Positions 1 through 8,354 of a stretch of DNA of 22,621 bases are shown piece after piece. The notes under the pieces are model-generated. The model worked only from the letters and a program-made list of their open reading frames with translations. It searched no databases and was not told the DNA's origin. Source of the DNA: a virus. A program made the position numbers and the translations under genes. Where the stretch lies: the IMG/VR virus record IMGVR_UViG_3300020469_000286, positions 1 through 22,621 of that record; one strand, written 5' to 3'. Numbering within the stretch: position 1 is the stretch's first letter; each line of letters starts with the position of its first letter.

Positions 1-159
1 TGGGGTCAGAACCTTATAAAGTTCCAAGGTGTAAAACTACCTGGCGGTATAGAAATGAATGGTAGACAGATATATGAGGATGCTCTAGGAGAACTAGACA
101 CTCTAGAAAGTAAGATGGCAAATGAATACGAATTACCACCACTTGATCTCATTGGCTAA
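1..159 (+). CDS. 13: gp13 neck protein, C-terminal fragment
   Basis: Only the last 52 codons are present. The frame is open from base 1 to the TAA at 157-159. The fragment contains KLPGGIEMNGRQIYEDA and ends ELPPLDLIG. The call rests mainly on position: in T4-like phages gene 13 directly precedes gene 14, and the next gene is clearly gp14. The short acidic, helical tail suits a T4-type neck protein. gp13 with gp14 forms the collar that closes the filled head and accepts the tail. The stop codon overlaps the gp14 start by one base (TAATG), so the two are probably translationally coupled. Too little is left to judge domains. Confidence 0.65.
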   Translation, partial: WGQNLIKFQGVKLPGGIEMNGRQIYEDALGELDTLESKMANEYELPPLDLIG

Positions 160-1529
160 TGGCACTAAATCCATATTTTCAGCAAGGTACTCCGTCTGAG
201 CAGAGTCTTTATCAAGATTTGATAAATGAACAGATCCAGATATATGGGGTCGAGTTTGTTTACATGCCAAGAAACTTTGTCAATGTAAAAACTATAATGA
301 GAGAGGTCTCTAGTTCTACTTTTGACCAATCAATTCCTATAGAGGGTTACATAGAGTCATATGAAGGTTTTGATTCTGGATATAATTTACTAACAAAATT
401 TGGTGTAAGATCTACTGCTGAGATGAAGATTGTTATATCTCAAGACAGATATAAAAATGTAGTGTTACCTTTAGTAGACTCAGGTTTAGATAATCCAACT
501 GACCGCCCTAATGAAGGTGACTTACTATACTTCCCATATAGGGACTTACTACTAGAAATCAAATATGTAGATGATGTTAGTGAGTTCTATCAGTTACGTA
601 AGAACTACACATACACACTTACCTGTGAACCTTTCGAGTACGAAGACGAGGTTATCGACACTGGTATTAGTGCAATAGATGACGACATGGCGACTGTTGG
701 ATATGACGCAACTCTGAAGTTAGTTGCTATTGGTAACACTGCAAGCATGATAACAACAGTTGCCACAGGTATTATGAGGATCGACCTCCTCAATGGTGGT
801 GTAAACTATACTGCTGACCCACGAGTCAAGATCAATCCCCCTGTTATATCCACTGGTACCACTGCAACTGCTGTTGCTATTACAACTAATATTGGATTTA
901 CTGACAGTAGAAGAGTACAGAGTGTATTCATAACAAATCCTGGTGCTGGATATACTTCACCACCCACAATTCAGTTCTTACCTGATGATGGTAAAGGAAG
1001 TGGAGCTTCAGGAATAGTTGCAATATCTACCTCTGGTTCTGTTGGTCTTGTTACTATAACTAATGTTGGTACTAAGTATACAGTTCCTCCAACTCTTACA
1101 TTTGACAGCCCACCTGGCGCAGGTACAACTGCAACTGCTGTTGCTGTACTGAATGATACTGGTGGAGTTGGTGCTGTGCGTATTACAAACGCTGGTTCAG
1201 GTTATGTAAGTGTTCCAAATATAACTGTCTCTGCTGCTGGAACCATAGGTGTTGGTACATTCTCCTTTGGTGAAATTATTACTGGTCAATCTTCACTCTC
1301 AACTGCATTTGTCACATCATGGAATGCTCCTTCTCTCACTCTTACTGCAAGAAATCTTGCTGGTGACTTCAGTGTTGGTGAACTTATTGTTGATAATGAA
1401 GGTTCTGCATACAGACTACATAGTATTGATTACGATGACAATGATGCGAACAACAGTGGTGATGACATCCAAGTTGAAGCAGATAGCATCCTAAACTTTA
1501 CAGAGAAGAACCCATTTGGTGAAGTATAA
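159..1529 (+). CDS. 14: gp14 neck protein with a large inserted repeat domain
   Basis: Neck (collar) protein that with gp13 seals the DNA-filled head. The N-terminus (MALNPYFQQGTPSEQSLYQD, then a segment around residues 30-60 with VYMPRNF) and the tail end ILNFTEKNPFGEV are typical of cyanophage gp14. At 456 aa it is about 200 aa longer than T4 gp14 (256 aa). The extra length lies at about residues 185-430. It carries four degenerate repeats with the pattern I-T-N-x-G-x-x-Y-x-x-x-P at about 208-228, 256-275, 298-316 and 340-358. These are followed by a second module at about 368-412 with FSFGEIITGQ and GDFSVGELI. Both are low-complexity, Gly/Thr-rich beta modules of the kind seen in phage fibre or adhesin proteins. 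The start overlaps the gp13 stop, and the stop shares a base with the gp15 start. Confidence 0.85.
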   Translation: MALNPYFQQGTPSEQSLYQDLINEQIQIYGVEFVYMPRNFVNVKTIMREVSSSTFDQSIPIEGYIESYEGFDSGYNLLTKFGVRSTAEMKIVISQDRYKNVVLPLVDSGLDNPTDRPNEGDLLYFPYRDLLLEIKYVDDVSEFYQLRKNYTYTLTCEPFEYEDEVIDTGISAIDDDMATVGYDATLKLVAIGNTASMITTVATGIMRIDLLNGGVNYTADPRVKINPPVISTGTTATAVAITTNIGFTDSRRVQSVFITNPGAGYTSPPTIQFLPDDGKGSGASGIVAISTSGSVGLVTITNVGTKYTVPPTLTFDSPPGAGTTATAVAVLNDTGGVGAVRITNAGSGYVSVPNITVSAAGTIGVGTFSFGEIITGQSSLSTAFVTSWNAPSLTLTARNLAGDFSVGELIVDNEGSAYRLHSIDYDDNDANNSGDDIQVEADSILNFTEKNPFGEV

Positions 1530-2575
1530 TGATAGGCAATTATTTTTACAACGAAACAGTTAGAAAGACTGTAATTGCTTTTGGAACTTTATTCAATAAT
1601 ATAAAGATCAAAAAGTTTGCAAGTGACGGTAAGTCTATAAGTCAGATTAAGGTGCCTATAGCATATGGTCCTATGCAAAGGTTTCTTGCAAGGATAGAAC
1701 AGCAACCAAATTTTGATGATAATGTAGCAATCACACTACCAAGACTATCATTTGAGTTGACTTCCTACACATATGATCCTACAAGGAAGGCATCTCCTGT
1801 ACAGAAATTTACCATGAAGTCTCCTAACGACAAGGTAAAAGTCAAGAAGATGTTCTTGCCAGTGCCATATGATATTGGATTTAGACTTAGTTTTGCTACC
1901 AAACAACAAGACGATTCTCTACAAATCATAGAACAGATATTACCATTTTTCCAACCATCATATAATGTGACAGTCAATATGTTAGAAGGAGTAGAAGAGA
2001 AGAGAGATATACCATTTACCTTGATGTCTACTACATTTACTGATGAGTATGAGGGTGACTTCTCTACTCGTAGGTTTATACAGTATGATCTAGACTTTAT
2101 TTCTAAAACATATTTCTATCAGGAGGTTCCAACAGACGAGAACGGTATTATCAAGAAGGTACAAATCGATTACTCTACTGCTATACGAGCACCAAGAGAA
2201 CAAAGATATACTGTTGTACCACAGGCAACTAAGGATTACAACGAAGATAAGACTGATAAACTTACAGAATCTATAGATGTGAAGAAGACTCTTGTAAAGG
2301 TCACGTCTGGTGCATCATTCTCTACAGGTGGTTATATACAGATTGGTAATGAAGTTATGCGTATCAAAGAGAAGGATCTGAACAACTTGGTGGTTGTCCG
2401 TGGTCAGTATGGAACTAAGATTGCAGAGCATAGCAATGGTGATATTATAAATCTTGTTAACGCAGTCGATTCTGACCTCATTGAAATGGGTGATTCCTTT
2501 GGATTCAGTGAGACTAGATCGTTCTTTGACGCAGATGGTCAAGAGTGGAGTCCTGCATTAGGAAATGACGTATGA
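1529..2575 (+). CDS. 15: gp15 tail sheath terminator/stabilizer
   Basis: Caps the head-proximal end of the contractile tail and joins it to the neck. The opening MIGNYFYNETVRKTVIAFGT and the following I-K-V-P-I-A-Y-G-P-M-Q-R-F-L-A-R segment (about residues 40-55) are diagnostic of T4-type gp15. The length is 348 aa against 272 in T4. The added part is an insert near the C-terminus at about residues 253-311. It has the pattern GGYIQIGNEVMRI, then LVVVRGQYGT, H, and GDIINL, a small beta module that also occurs in other cyanophage structural proteins. The acidic tail (DSFGFSETRSFFDADG) resumes after it. The ATG shares a base with the gp14 TAA, and the TGA overlaps the gp16 start (ATGA). Confidence 0.85.
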   Translation: MIGNYFYNETVRKTVIAFGTLFNNIKIKKFASDGKSISQIKVPIAYGPMQRFLARIEQQPNFDDNVAITLPRLSFELTSYTYDPTRKASPVQKFTMKSPNDKVKVKKMFLPVPYDIGFRLSFATKQQDDSLQIIEQILPFFQPSYNVTVNMLEGVEEKRDIPFTLMSTTFTDEYEGDFSTRRFIQYDLDFISKTYFYQEVPTDENGIIKKVQIDYSTAIRAPREQRYTVVPQATKDYNEDKTDKLTESIDVKKTLVKVTSGASFSTGGYIQIGNEVMRIKEKDLNNLVVVRGQYGTKIAEHSNGDIINLVNAVDSDLIEMGDSFGFSETRSFFDADGQEWSPALGNDV

Positions 2576-3075
2576 CAAAAGATTATGATCCGACTGACAG
2601 TGAGACAACCTCATTCAGTCCTATTGATGAAGCATTAGAAGTAAAAGCAACAGATGTTGTAAAAGAAGCAAAAGCAGTAAAGAGAGTAAAAAAAGATCAG
2701 ACACCTAGAGATGATTTTGAATACTCTCGTGCACAGTTATACAATATTGTAGAGAAAGGACAAGAAGCAATGAATGGTATTCTTGATGTATGTCAAGATA
2801 CTCAACACCCACGTGCTTATGAAGTTGCAGGACAATTGGTCAAAGCAGTAGGAGATGTAACTGACAAAATTATTGACCTACAAAGGAAAATGAAAGATTT
2901 AGAGAAGGAAGATAAACCAACACAAGTTACAAATAATTCTTTGTTTGTTGGTAGCACTGCTGACCTACAGAAGATGATCAAGAAAGGATTAGCAGGTGCA
3001 CCACCCATACCTGTACCAGAACCTAAGACACCTAATATAGACTTATCATCTATAGACGTTGATAGGTCTCCATAA
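2572..3075 (+). CDS. 16: gp16 terminase small subunit
   Basis: Small terminase that recognises or holds concatemeric DNA and regulates the gp17 motor during packaging. The family core is at about residues 49-115: YSRAQLYNIVEKGQEAMNGI, then a segment with QHPRAYEVAGQLVKAV and a helical stretch containing DLQRKMKDLE, matching the T4 gp16 central helical region. The C-terminal part has NNSLFVGSTADLQKMI, typical of cyanophage versions. The length, 167 aa, is close to T4 gp16 (164). The first 45 residues are charged and probably flexible. The ATG overlaps the gp15 TGA (ATGA). The stop lies inside the CATAAATA late-promoter-like box for the next gene. Confidence 0.85.
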   Translation: MTKDYDPTDSETTSFSPIDEALEVKATDVVKEAKAVKRVKKDQTPRDDFEYSRAQLYNIVEKGQEAMNGILDVCQDTQHPRAYEVAGQLVKAVGDVTDKIIDLQRKMKDLEKEDKPTQVTNNSLFVGSTADLQKMIKKGLAGAPPIPVPEPKTPNIDLSSIDVDRSP

Positions 3076-3078
3076 ATA
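3071..3078 (+). promoter_or_regulatory. late promoter-like box CATAAATA
   Basis: CATAAATA matches 7 of 8 bases of the T4 late promoter TATAAATA. It overlaps the gp16 stop codon and lies 22 bases before the ATG at 3100. In T4 such boxes are read by gp55-bearing RNA polymerase; gp55 is encoded here at 17296. Activity is inferred. Confidence 0.5.
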
Positions 3079-3099
3079 ACAAAGAAGATAGAGAGTGCT

Positions 3100-3783
3100 A
3101 TGGGCGACACCTACATAAAAACTGATAGAAACAAATATGGTCTTCCAAAAGGATTGAAGTCTTCTGGTGGCGGGAAGAAGGATGGAGGAATAAGTACAGA
3201 TACTTTCAAAAAGATGAGAAATAATCTCACCATGAGTTTTGATTATGAAAATCTTGATGAACAAATCAGAAGAAATATAAAGAATCCTAAGTATAGAAAT
3301 GCAGATGGGTCATTCAATAAAGAAAAGTATGATGCTGACAAGGGTGGTGTAGAAACAAAGAAAGGTGCTGGAAGACCACGTAATAAGGGTGGTGCAATTG
3401 TAAAATCCCAAAGTTCTTCTGTAACACCAGCAACAAAAAGTGAAATAGTAAAATCAGGTAAAGGTGAAATAACAAAAAGTAAAGGTGGAGATATAGTAAA
3501 ATCTAAAGGTGGGCAACTTGCTAAGAAAGAGAAGAGCACTTCTAACAAGACAGAACCTGGCAAACCAAAAGATGATAAGATTAAACTTACCAAAAACAAA
3601 CAAAGTTTAGGAGTAGGAAAGGTAATGAAAAAAGCAGGACCTTATGTCAAGGCAGCAGCAACAGTAGCAAAAGTTGCATACAAAGGTATAAGAGCTGTAG
3701 GTGGTGCATCTAAAGCATTTGATCCTAAGAGCAAAGGATGGGAGTCATATATACAAAGAACTACTGATAATATGATAGACTGA
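3100..3783 (+). CDS. lysine-rich repeat protein of unknown function between terminase genes
   Basis: I do not recognise this 227-aa protein. It is strongly basic (Lys- and Gly-rich). Residues 88-98 (KGAGRPRNKGG) resemble an AT-hook, with a GRPR core flanked by Lys. Four tandem 8-residue repeats follow at residues 114-145 (SEIVKSGK, GEITKSKG, GDIVKSKG, GQLAKKEK), with a fifth degenerate copy at 98-104. The C-terminus (about 170-227) is Ala-rich and helical, ending in an acidic tip. The first 80 residues contain SFDYENLDEQIRRNI, a charged helical patch. The gene sits between 16 and 17, with its stop overlapping the gp17 start, so it is probably co-expressed with the packaging motor. A DNA- or RNA-binding role is an inference from charge, the AT-hook-like motif and context only. 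No clear ribosome-binding site is visible. Confidence 0.7.
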   Translation: MGDTYIKTDRNKYGLPKGLKSSGGGKKDGGISTDTFKKMRNNLTMSFDYENLDEQIRRNIKNPKYRNADGSFNKEKYDADKGGVETKKGAGRPRNKGGAIVKSQSSSVTPATKSEIVKSGKGEITKSKGGDIVKSKGGQLAKKEKSTSNKTEPGKPKDDKIKLTKNKQSLGVGKVMKKAGPYVKAAATVAKVAYKGIRAVGGASKAFDPKSKGWESYIQRTTDNMID

Positions 3784-5441
3784 TGCCAACATCAAGTGAC
3801 ATCTATCTTGGTAATCCCAATCTAAAAAAAGCGAATACTAAGCAGCAATTTACTGAAGAACAAATTGTTGAATTTATTAAATGTAAAAATGATCCAATAT
3901 ATTTTACAGAGAATTACATTCAAATCGTCAACGTAGACGAAGGACTTGTACCTTTTAAGATGTACAAGTTTCAAAGAAAATTACTGAGTAGATTTCATAA
4001 GCATAGATTTAATATTTGTAAGATGCCACGTCAGACTGGTAAGTCTACAACTGTGGTTTCGTATCTACTACACTATGCTATCTTCAATGATCAAGTAAAC
4101 ATTGGCATCCTTGCTAACAAGGCAGCGACTGCAAGAGACTTACTTGGTAGATTGCAACTAGCATATGAAAACTTACCTAAGTGGATGCAACAGGGTATCA
4201 TCGCTTGGAACAAAGGATCAATGGAACTGGAGAACGGTTCTAAGATCATAGCAGCATCTACTTCAGCATCTGCTGTTCGAGGTATGTCATTCAATATTAT
4301 ATTCTTGGACGAATTTGCATTCGTACAAAATCACCTAGCAGATGACTTCTTTGCGTCTGTGTATCCTACTATATCTTCTGGTAAATCTACGAAGGTTATA
4401 ATAGTTTCCACTCCACATGGTATGAATCATTTCTACCGAATGTGGCATGATGCAGAGCGTGGTCAGAACGAGTATACTCCCACGGAAGTCCATTGGTCTG
4501 AAGTGCCAGGCAGAGATAGGAAATGGAAAGAACAGACTATAAAAAATACCAGCAAACAACAATTTGCTATTGAGTTTGAGTGTGAGTTTCTAGGATCTGT
4601 TGATACTTTAATCAATGCAGCAAAACTAAAGGCATTAGTATATGAACAACCTGTTGAAGAGAATGGAAAGTTAAAAGTTTATGAAAGACCCTATCAAAAA
4701 AGAGATTATATTGTAACCGTCGACGTAGCAAGAGGAGTTGGTAAAGACTATAGTGCTTTCATAGTTGCTGATATTACAGAGTTTCCATACAAAATTGTTG
4801 CCACATATAGAGACAATGATATAAAACCTATGGTCTTTCCATCTGTTATACAAGATGTGGCAAAAGGATATAACAACGCATATGTACTATGCGAAGTAAA
4901 TGATATAGGTGATCAGGTAGCATCTATACTATTCTATGATCTTGAATATGAGAATTTACTCATGGTTGCTATGAGAGGACGTGCAGGACAAATAGTTGGG
5001 TCAGGATTTTCTGGTGTGAAGACTCAATTGGGTGTTAAGATGAGTCAGGTAACTAAGAAGTTAGGTTGCTCTAACCTGAAAGCACTGGTAGAAGAAGATA
5101 AACTTACGTTCTGTGATTATAATATTATAAGTGAATTGACCACCTTCATACAGAAGAGACAATCATTTGAGGCAGAAGAAGGTTGTAACGATGATCTAGC
5201 AATGTGTTTGGTAATTTTTGCGTGGTTGGTTGCACAGGATTATTTTAAGGAGATGACCGACTCTGACGTAAGAAAACGTATATACGATGAACAGAAGAAT
5301 GCAATAGAACAAGACATGGCACCATTTGGATTTGTATGTGATGGTTTTGAGGAGATGGGAGGGGAAACTGTGGAGTCTGATGGTACAGTTTGGAAGACAG
5401 ATGAGTACGGTGACAAATCATATATGTGGGAATATCGCTAG
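3783..5441 (+). CDS. 17: gp17 terminase large subunit (packaging ATPase and nuclease)
   Basis: ATP-driven motor that pumps DNA into the prohead and cuts the concatemer. The ATPase domain has a Walker A at residues 82-89 (PRQTGKST), Walker B with catalytic Glu at 171-177 (NIIFLDE), and a coupling motif at 206-213 (IIVSTPHG). The RNase H-like nuclease follows, with acidic residues in the expected order: D314 (VTVDVARGVGKDYSAF), E371 (LCEVNDIGDQ) and D470 or D471 (CNDDLAM). These correspond to T4 D401, E458 and D542. The 552-aa length is shorter than T4 (610 aa), mostly at the N-terminus. The start overlaps the preceding stop (TGATG). It should act with gp16 (2572) at the portal gp20 (8355). Confidence 0.96.
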   Translation: MPTSSDIYLGNPNLKKANTKQQFTEEQIVEFIKCKNDPIYFTENYIQIVNVDEGLVPFKMYKFQRKLLSRFHKHRFNICKMPRQTGKSTTVVSYLLHYAIFNDQVNIGILANKAATARDLLGRLQLAYENLPKWMQQGIIAWNKGSMELENGSKIIAASTSASAVRGMSFNIIFLDEFAFVQNHLADDFFASVYPTISSGKSTKVIIVSTPHGMNHFYRMWHDAERGQNEYTPTEVHWSEVPGRDRKWKEQTIKNTSKQQFAIEFECEFLGSVDTLINAAKLKALVYEQPVEENGKLKVYERPYQKRDYIVTVDVARGVGKDYSAFIVADITEFPYKIVATYRDNDIKPMVFPSVIQDVAKGYNNAYVLCEVNDIGDQVASILFYDLEYENLLMVAMRGRAGQIVGSGFSGVKTQLGVKMSQVTKKLGCSNLKALVEEDKLTFCDYNIISELTTFIQKRQSFEAEEGCNDDLAMCLVIFAWLVAQDYFKEMTDSDVRKRIYDEQKNAIEQDMAPFGFVCDGFEEMGGETVESDGTVWKTDEYGDKSYMWEYR

Positions 5442-5455
5442 TAAAGACGCTTTTT

Positions 5456-5463
5456 CATAAATA
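5456..5463 (+). promoter_or_regulatory. late promoter-like box CATAAATA ahead of gp18
   Basis: CATAAATA (7 of 8 to T4 TATAAATA) in the 56-base gap between genes 17 and 18, 35 bases before the chosen gp18 start. It probably gives strong late transcription of the sheath and tube genes. Confidence 0.6.
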
Positions 5464-5497
5464 TCAATAGTCATTGTATGTGGAGAAAGAAGTTAGA

Positions 5498-7678
5498 ATG
5501 GCACTTCGATTAGCATCTCCGGGAATTTCTATAAGAGAAGTCGACCTAACTCGTGGTGGCGTGGATTTTAGTATCAACGTTGTCGGTGGTTTTGTTGGAC
5601 CTTTTAGAAAAGGACCGGTAAACGAAATTACTAGGATCAATAACGAGAAGGAACTTGTAGATGTCTTCGGTTTACCAGGTGTTGGTACAACCGATTATCA
5701 TTATGAGACTTTTATGGCAGCATCCAATTTCTTATCCTACGGGGGTAAGTTGGATGTTGTTCGCTGTAAGGGCGGTGACTTAAACAACGCTAACGCAGCA
5801 GTTGGATATGCATCTTCATCTATTTTATTAGTAGAGGGAAAAGAAGATTACTATAACAACAATGCGGACGATCTTAACTGGTATTGGTCATCCAAGGATC
5901 CTGGATCTTGGGCAAACGAACTAAGAGTTGCAGTAATAGATAACGCTACCGATCAAGTAGTAACACCTACATTTACCAGTGGTAATATGGGTAACGTTAC
6001 AGTCGGTATGGGAGTTACACAACACCTTACTGGTCAAACAATCGGTGTTGGTACTGTAACAGCAGCAACTGGAATACTAAAAGGTATTGTTACTGCTAAG
6101 ACAGGAACAACTGTAGATGTAAGAGTTGTAAGTACAGTCATAGGCGGTACAGAAACATTACAGTCCTACACACAAAACTCACAGTTTGAGTTCAAGAACG
6201 GAACTCTACTGAACTTTGTGAACTCTGGTGGTAGTACTACTGCATCATCAGGTACAACTCATACTACTGTAGATTGGTACAGCACTCAGAATATACTGAC
6301 AAGTGTTGCTGACGGTGGAACTGATTTAGTTACACTTCCATGGAGAGCAGTACTAAACAAACCTAGAACAAACAATTACGTATCTACAAGAGACGGTGCC
6401 AACGATGCATTGCATGTTGTCGTTGTTGACGCAAACGGTGCGGTAACTGGTGAGATAGGTTCTGTAATGGAGAAGCATGCAAACCTTTCTAAAGCAGGGG
6501 ATTGCGAACAGTCTGGTGGTAGAGCAATATACTATAAAGACTACATTGCAGAGAACTCTGGATTACTATTTGCTGGTGTATCACTGGTAAATGGAACTGA
6601 TGCGTTTAGAGGAACAGCACCTCTAGCATCTGGATTTAGTTCAGGAACTACAGCAGTTACATCTGGTGCAGGAGCATGGGGTCAAGACGCTAAGAACGTC
6701 AAGTTCAACTCTGTTGGTAATGTAAATTACGAACTAGGAGGAGGATTAGACTACACTGGTGTTGGAGTATTCAATGCACCTCTAGGAGATCTACTCACAG
6801 CATACGACAAGTTTGCAGATCCAGTAGATAGTGACATTAGATTCTTACTACAAGGTAGTGCATACAGAACAAAAGAAGAAGAGCAAGCGAAAGCAAATAA
6901 ACTAATACAGATATGTGAAGGTAGAAAAGACTGCATCACATTCATATCACCATGTAGATCATCTCTGGTCAATGTGGCGAGTGCTGCGGATCAACTACAA
7001 AATACTCTTGAGTTCTTCTCACCACTTACATCGTCTTCTTATGCAATCTTCGATGCTGGTTACCAGTATGTTTACGATAGATTCAATAAGAAGTTCGTCT
7101 ACATGCCTACATCAAATGATGTTGCAGGACTTTGTGTAAGAACAGATAGGGACAACTTCCCTTGGTTCTCTCCTGCTGGACAGGCAAGAGGAGGACTGAA
7201 TTTTGCTATCAAACTAGCGTTCAATCCTAGTTTAGATGCAAGGGATCAACTCTATTCAAATAGAGTCAACCCAATAACCAACAAACCAGGTGCAGGAATC
7301 ATCCTATTTGGAGACAAGACTGCATTATCTTATGAGAGTGCGTTTGACAGAATCAACGTTCGTAGATTGTTCATCACTATTGAGCAAGCAATCGAGAACG
7401 CTGCACAAGCACAACTCTTTGAACTCAACGATGCAGGGACACGAAGCAACTTCGTAAATATCGTTGAACCATTCCTAAGGGATGTACAAGCTAAGAGAGG
7501 TATCACCGACTTCTTACTTGTTTGTGATGAAACCAATAACACACCTAACGTTATTGATCGCAATGAATTCATTGCTGACATTTATGTCAAACCAGCAAGG
7601 TCAATTAACTTTATCGGTCTGACCTTTGTTGCTACACGAACTGGAGTTTCCTTCAGTGAAGTTGTAGGAACTGTATAA
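5498..7678 (+). CDS. 18: gp18 contractile tail sheath protein
   Basis: Main subunit of the contractile sheath around the gp19 tube. The N-terminus MALRLASPGISIREVDLTRG is the classic sheath start. The C-terminal half has conserved sheath stretches (VYDRFNKKFVYMPTSNDVAG, FPWFSPAGQARGGL, KLAFNPSLDARDQLY) and a C-terminal domain ending ATRTGVSFSEVVGTV. I chose the ATG at 5498 (726 aa). An upstream TTG at 5474 would add 8 residues, but the MALRLASPG start fits the family and is preceded by GGAGA at 5482-5486. T4 gp18 is 659 aa. Much of the extra length seems to be a Gly/Thr/Val-rich segment at about residues 150-225, where sheath proteins carry variable surface domains. A late-promoter-like box lies 35 bases upstream. 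Confidence 0.95.
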   Translation: MALRLASPGISIREVDLTRGGVDFSINVVGGFVGPFRKGPVNEITRINNEKELVDVFGLPGVGTTDYHYETFMAASNFLSYGGKLDVVRCKGGDLNNANAAVGYASSSILLVEGKEDYYNNNADDLNWYWSSKDPGSWANELRVAVIDNATDQVVTPTFTSGNMGNVTVGMGVTQHLTGQTIGVGTVTAATGILKGIVTAKTGTTVDVRVVSTVIGGTETLQSYTQNSQFEFKNGTLLNFVNSGGSTTASSGTTHTTVDWYSTQNILTSVADGGTDLVTLPWRAVLNKPRTNNYVSTRDGANDALHVVVVDANGAVTGEIGSVMEKHANLSKAGDCEQSGGRAIYYKDYIAENSGLLFAGVSLVNGTDAFRGTAPLASGFSSGTTAVTSGAGAWGQDAKNVKFNSVGNVNYELGGGLDYTGVGVFNAPLGDLLTAYDKFADPVDSDIRFLLQGSAYRTKEEEQAKANKLIQICEGRKDCITFISPCRSSLVNVASAADQLQNTLEFFSPLTSSSYAIFDAGYQYVYDRFNKKFVYMPTSNDVAGLCVRTDRDNFPWFSPAGQARGGLNFAIKLAFNPSLDARDQLYSNRVNPITNKPGAGIILFGDKTALSYESAFDRINVRRLFITIEQAIENAAQAQLFELNDAGTRSNFVNIVEPFLRDVQAKRGITDFLLVCDETNNTPNVIDRNEFIADIYVKPARSINFIGLTFVATRTGVSFSEVVGTV

Positions 7679-7693
7679 TAGAGGAACCAAACA

Positions 7694-8329
7694 ATGGCAC
7701 TAGATAGAAACATTTTTTCTATACCTAACAACGAGAGATCAATTGACTCTTTCAAATCAAGACTCATTGGTGGTGGTGCTCGTCCTAATCTATTTGAGGT
7801 TGAGCTAAACTTTCCGTCAGGTGTAGGTATATTTGATGATGAGATAGAAAACACTACTCATCGTATGATGATCAAGGGAGCACAATTACCAGCGTCTAAC
7901 ATCGCTGAAGTTATTGTTCCTTTCAGAGGTCGTCAACTCAAGGTTGCAGGAGATCGTAGATTCGATCCTTGGACAATCACAGTTATCAACGATAACGATT
8001 TCAAACTAAGAACAGCATTCGAGAGATGGGCAAACTACATCGTCAAAGTATCTGACGGTTCAGGAACCCTAAACCCTGCTGAATACTACACTGATTGGGT
8101 AGTAAACCAGTTGGGTCGTGCTAACACAGATCTAAATGTAAAAGGAAAGGACAACCCTGCTGCATTACCTGTACTAAGACGCTACCAAATGGTTGGTTGC
8201 TGGCCAAGTGCAGTAAGCACAGTTGAACTATCTTATGATCAAGTAGATGCTGTAGAAGAGTTCCAAGTAACACTTCAAGTTCAGTACTGGACTGCTTATG
8301 ATGGCAACAATACTGATTCTGTGGTATAA
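7694..8329 (+). CDS. 19: gp19 tail tube protein
   Basis: Forms the hexameric rings of the inner tail tube through which DNA passes. It follows gp18 directly after 15 bases containing GAGGAA (7681-7686), a good ribosome-binding site for this ATG. Family features visible are an early SFKSRLIGGGARPNLFEVEL segment, IKGAQLPASNIAEVIVPFRG at about residues 57-76, then RRFDPWTITVINDNDFKLRT and AFERWANYI. The C-terminus has EFQVTLQVQYW. The length, 211 aa, exceeds T4 gp19 (163 aa) but fits cyanophage tube proteins. No obvious late box precedes it, so it is probably read from the gp18 promoter. Confidence 0.93.
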   Translation: MALDRNIFSIPNNERSIDSFKSRLIGGGARPNLFEVELNFPSGVGIFDDEIENTTHRMMIKGAQLPASNIAEVIVPFRGRQLKVAGDRRFDPWTITVINDNDFKLRTAFERWANYIVKVSDGSGTLNPAEYYTDWVVNQLGRANTDLNVKGKDNPAALPVLRRYQMVGCWPSAVSTVELSYDQVDAVEEFQVTLQVQYWTAYDGNNTDSVV

Positions 8330-8335
8330 TAAATA
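8328..8335 (+). promoter_or_regulatory. late promoter-like box AATAAATA ahead of gp20
   Basis: AATAAATA (7 of 8 to TATAAATA) overlaps the gp19 stop codon (8327-8329), in the 25-base gap between genes 19 and 20, 20 bases before the gp20 ATG. An SD-like AAGGT (8344-8348) follows at good spacing. Confidence 0.5.
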
Positions 8336-8354
8336 TATCGAATAAGGTAATATA

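Noticed and set aside
3439-3534. 24-base periodic repeat as a CRISPR or regulatory array
   Set aside because: The repeats are degenerate, contiguous and in frame, and they encode octapeptides of the lysine-rich protein. There are no unique spacers.
5474-5497. TTG start adding 8 residues to gp18
   Set aside because: The family N-terminus begins at the ATG at 5498, and GGAGA is placed for that ATG.
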